Assembly: GCA_028751875.1 (NCBI GenBank)
Contig: CM054134.1
Span: forward strand, 74,269,957 to 74,333,956
Direction: 5' to 3'
Source of the DNA: Rapana venosa
Lineage: Eukaryota > Mollusca > Gastropoda > Neogastropoda > Muricidae
DNA: 64,000 nucleotides
Shown: positions 61,876 to 64,000 of the stretch, in pieces
Layout of the letters: each line of letters opens with the position of its first letter
Position numbering within the stretch: the first letter of the stretch is position 1
The notes under the pieces: model-generated
Told to the model about the DNA's origin: nothing
What the model saw: the letters and a program-made list of their open reading frames with translations, nothing else
Databases searched by the model: none
Position numbers and translations under genes: made by a program

Positions 61876-62411
61876 TGTCTTTTTATAACTATCTATCTGT
61901 CTATTTACATTATTTAAAGAGGAATCTTTTCTCGCTTTAAAAAAAAAAAAGAGCATCCTAGGCATAACACAGTGAACTGGCAACCAGAAGAATGTGGTTT
62001 CACTTCTTTTTACAGGCTGGAGAATTTTTACTTTTTTTTGGTTTGTTTTAACTAAAGATTTGTACAATTACACCAAAGTAAGCATCTCTGCATTTCTCTC
62101 TTGATGTTCTGTTCCCAGCAAGTCTCCTGTTATTGTTGCAACCAATTCATTGCTGATTGCACCAAAAAGTAGAGGGTTGTGTGTGTGTGTGTGTTTCTGT
62201 CACCGGGTGACTGTGACATAGAGCAGAAGATCTGTGTCTTTAATATCCATGCATGTGTGTAGCCAAACATCTGTAGTTTTTGTTGATTTTGCTTTTTTGT
62301 GGAGAACTGGTACTGGGCCTGCAACTTTTGACCGTGACAGTTTTCTGAAGTGTATCTGAGCTACAAAATGTATTATTACCTGGCTGGGCAAGTAGACTAC
62401 GAAGTATATGT

Positions 62412-62545
62412 AGCAGAAATTGTTATCTGTGTATATAGCAGAAATTGTTATCTGTGTATGTAGCAGAAATTGTTACCTGTGTATACAGCAGAAACTGTTA
62501 TCTGTGTATACAGCAGAAACTGTTATCTGTGATTATAAGCAGAAA
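62412..62545. repeat. 25-bp tandem repeat, about 5 copies
   Basis: Unit AGCAGAAATTGTTATCTGTG plus TATAT, with C/T variation between copies. Confidence 0.85.
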
Positions 62546-63184
62546 TGTTTATCATCTATGTATCTGTCTTATTTGTTTCGATATTGTTGTACATTTCTTG
62601 ATACAAGCCGATCTGTTCAGAATGCTCAATCTGCGTTACTGAAGCCCTCGGCTTGTCAGAAAGAAAAGGATTTAGCCAGATGTGATGAAGAGAAAAGTAG
62701 TTTACTGTGTCGTATTGTGAATGTACTGTCTGTTGGGTTAGATGAGAAGACTGTCTGTAGGGCTTTCATTCTGAAGTTCAGTTCAGTTCAGTATTCTTCT
62801 TATTTGCTTTGATTTATTGATTTGATTTATTGTTATCATAGTCACAGTTGTCTGTGTAATCCATTCTTTGTGTAGTTGTTGGGCATTAGGTTTAGGGGGG
62901 AAAATGAAATGGAACCATGGTTGAAAGAGTAATTGTAACAGTGTCCATGCCTTTATCACAGAAAGTGCCCTTGTAATAATAAAACAATTGTTTCTTCTTA
63001 TTTTTTTGGCCTCATCTTCTGTGACATTTCTGTCCAACTGTTTCCCCATGCTGCTCATTCACATCTCGTCATCTCTGCCTCTCCTAGGCTTGTCGCCCCT
63101 TATGGTTGGCCAGGGCGTTGCTACAAGGAATGACAGTAGAGTTGGTTTTATACCCTGTTTTAATCTGTGTATAGCTGCACAGTT

Positions 63185-63285
63185 TTAATCTGAGATTTAC
63201 AAGTTGACGAGATGACAGCCCTGATATGGCCCTCTGTGGTTGGAGGGGCTAAAAAAACCAGGATTGGACTGGATTGGTAGGCTTG
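63185..63285 (+). mobile_element. Probable LINE 3' end fragment
   Basis: GATGACAGCCCTGATATGGC followed by CTCTGTGGTTGGAGGGGCTA resembles the 3' end of RTE-type LINEs (from memory). No coding part remains. Confidence 0.35.
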
Positions 63286-64000
63286 TCATGTCAAATTCTC
63301 AGGGTTGGAAGTCCACAGTGAGCTTATCAATGTTAGGTCACCATGGGGCCACCAACTAGAAGGGCCCTGCACTGTTGCTGGGTCACATAGAAGGTATTCA
63401 GTGATGGGTCCGCTCTGAGCCAACATACTCAGGACATTTTTCTACAAATCCCTCTACTGATAACAGGGATAGCTTAGTCATGGAGCCAGACTGAGTGAGA
63501 CACCCACCTGCGGTGGCAACCACCACAAAGTCCCTCCAAGAACAGCTTTCTCCCATGAAACTCGGACCCCTGAGGCCTCAACACCAACTCATCTCAGGCA
63601 TGGAAGTGTGTATCAGAAACTGAAACATGTCAGCATGAGACCGAAGCAACCAGGGCCACTGAATCAGAATTTTTACTGCACGATTGGTAATAGTGATGAG
63701 GATGATTAACAATGATGCTATGGAAGTGCACCATTTTTGAGACTATTTGACAGAGCTGTATTCTGTGCTTTTAGTCATGAAATAACCCAGTATCAATCAG
63801 GCCCAAGAGAAACAGTAACCTGCTGTGTTGGTCAGATAATTTGAGCTACGCTTTTGAAATCACATCCATAAAGTGGATGATGCTTGACTGTATGATACCT
63901 GTCTTTTCAACGAGTCCATTGCAAACTCACTCTCAAAAGAAACTTGCTGGAGTCCAAATAAACCCTATGACCTATGGGATTTGAACTTGAAACCCTCAAG
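63286..64000. other. Intergenic, no gene seen
   Basis: Unique-looking sequence without conserved frames; a repeat origin cannot be excluded. Confidence 0.4.

Overview
This 64 kb window is nuclear DNA from an animal, most likely a mollusc and probably a gastropod. The two genes have short exons with GT-AG introns and intact animal domain signatures. The mollusc assignment is an inference from the style and density of tRNA-derived SINEs, LINE remnants and CA/GT microsatellites; no species marker is present. There is no operon, CRISPR array, phage or integrated virus.

Two protein genes can be reconstructed exon by exon, and they diverge. On the minus strand, 40308 down to 13571, is an 11-exon cytochrome P450 of the CYP4 family. 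It has a membrane anchor, I-helix, ExxR, PERF and heme-Cys motifs and would be about 514 aa, except for one extra base in exon 7 that breaks the frame. On the plus strand, 50262-56971, is a 5-exon inositol polyphosphate multikinase (IPMK; 488 aa) with the PxxxDxKxG, SSLL and IDF motifs. A promoter-like stretch lies near 44.1 kb and a nuclear-receptor-type site at 40.55 kb.

Layout: 1-13.5 kb is intergenic, with simple repeats, SINE fragments and one compositionally odd stretch (0.9-1.85 kb). 13.5-40.3 kb is the P450 gene, whose introns are full of microsatellites, SINEs and LINE 3' ends. 40.3-50.2 kb is the divergent spacer; it holds a LINE that looks 5'-inverted, SINE-like repeats, a promoter candidate, an L2/CR1-like LINE 3' end, and two inverted copies of a TTAA-flanked piggyBac-like non-autonomous element. 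50.2-57 kb is IPMK, with LINE and SINE insertions in its introns. 57-64 kb is 3' flank or UTR with few repeats.

The most unusual observations are two minisatellites apparently grown out of P450 exon edges: one amplifies the last 36 bp of coding sequence about 13-fold, the other amplifies splice-donor-like sequence next to exon 9. Others are the paired inverted piggyBac-like elements, the LINE with a twin-priming-like inversion, and several SINE families sharing one core module. I found no novel multi-gene system.
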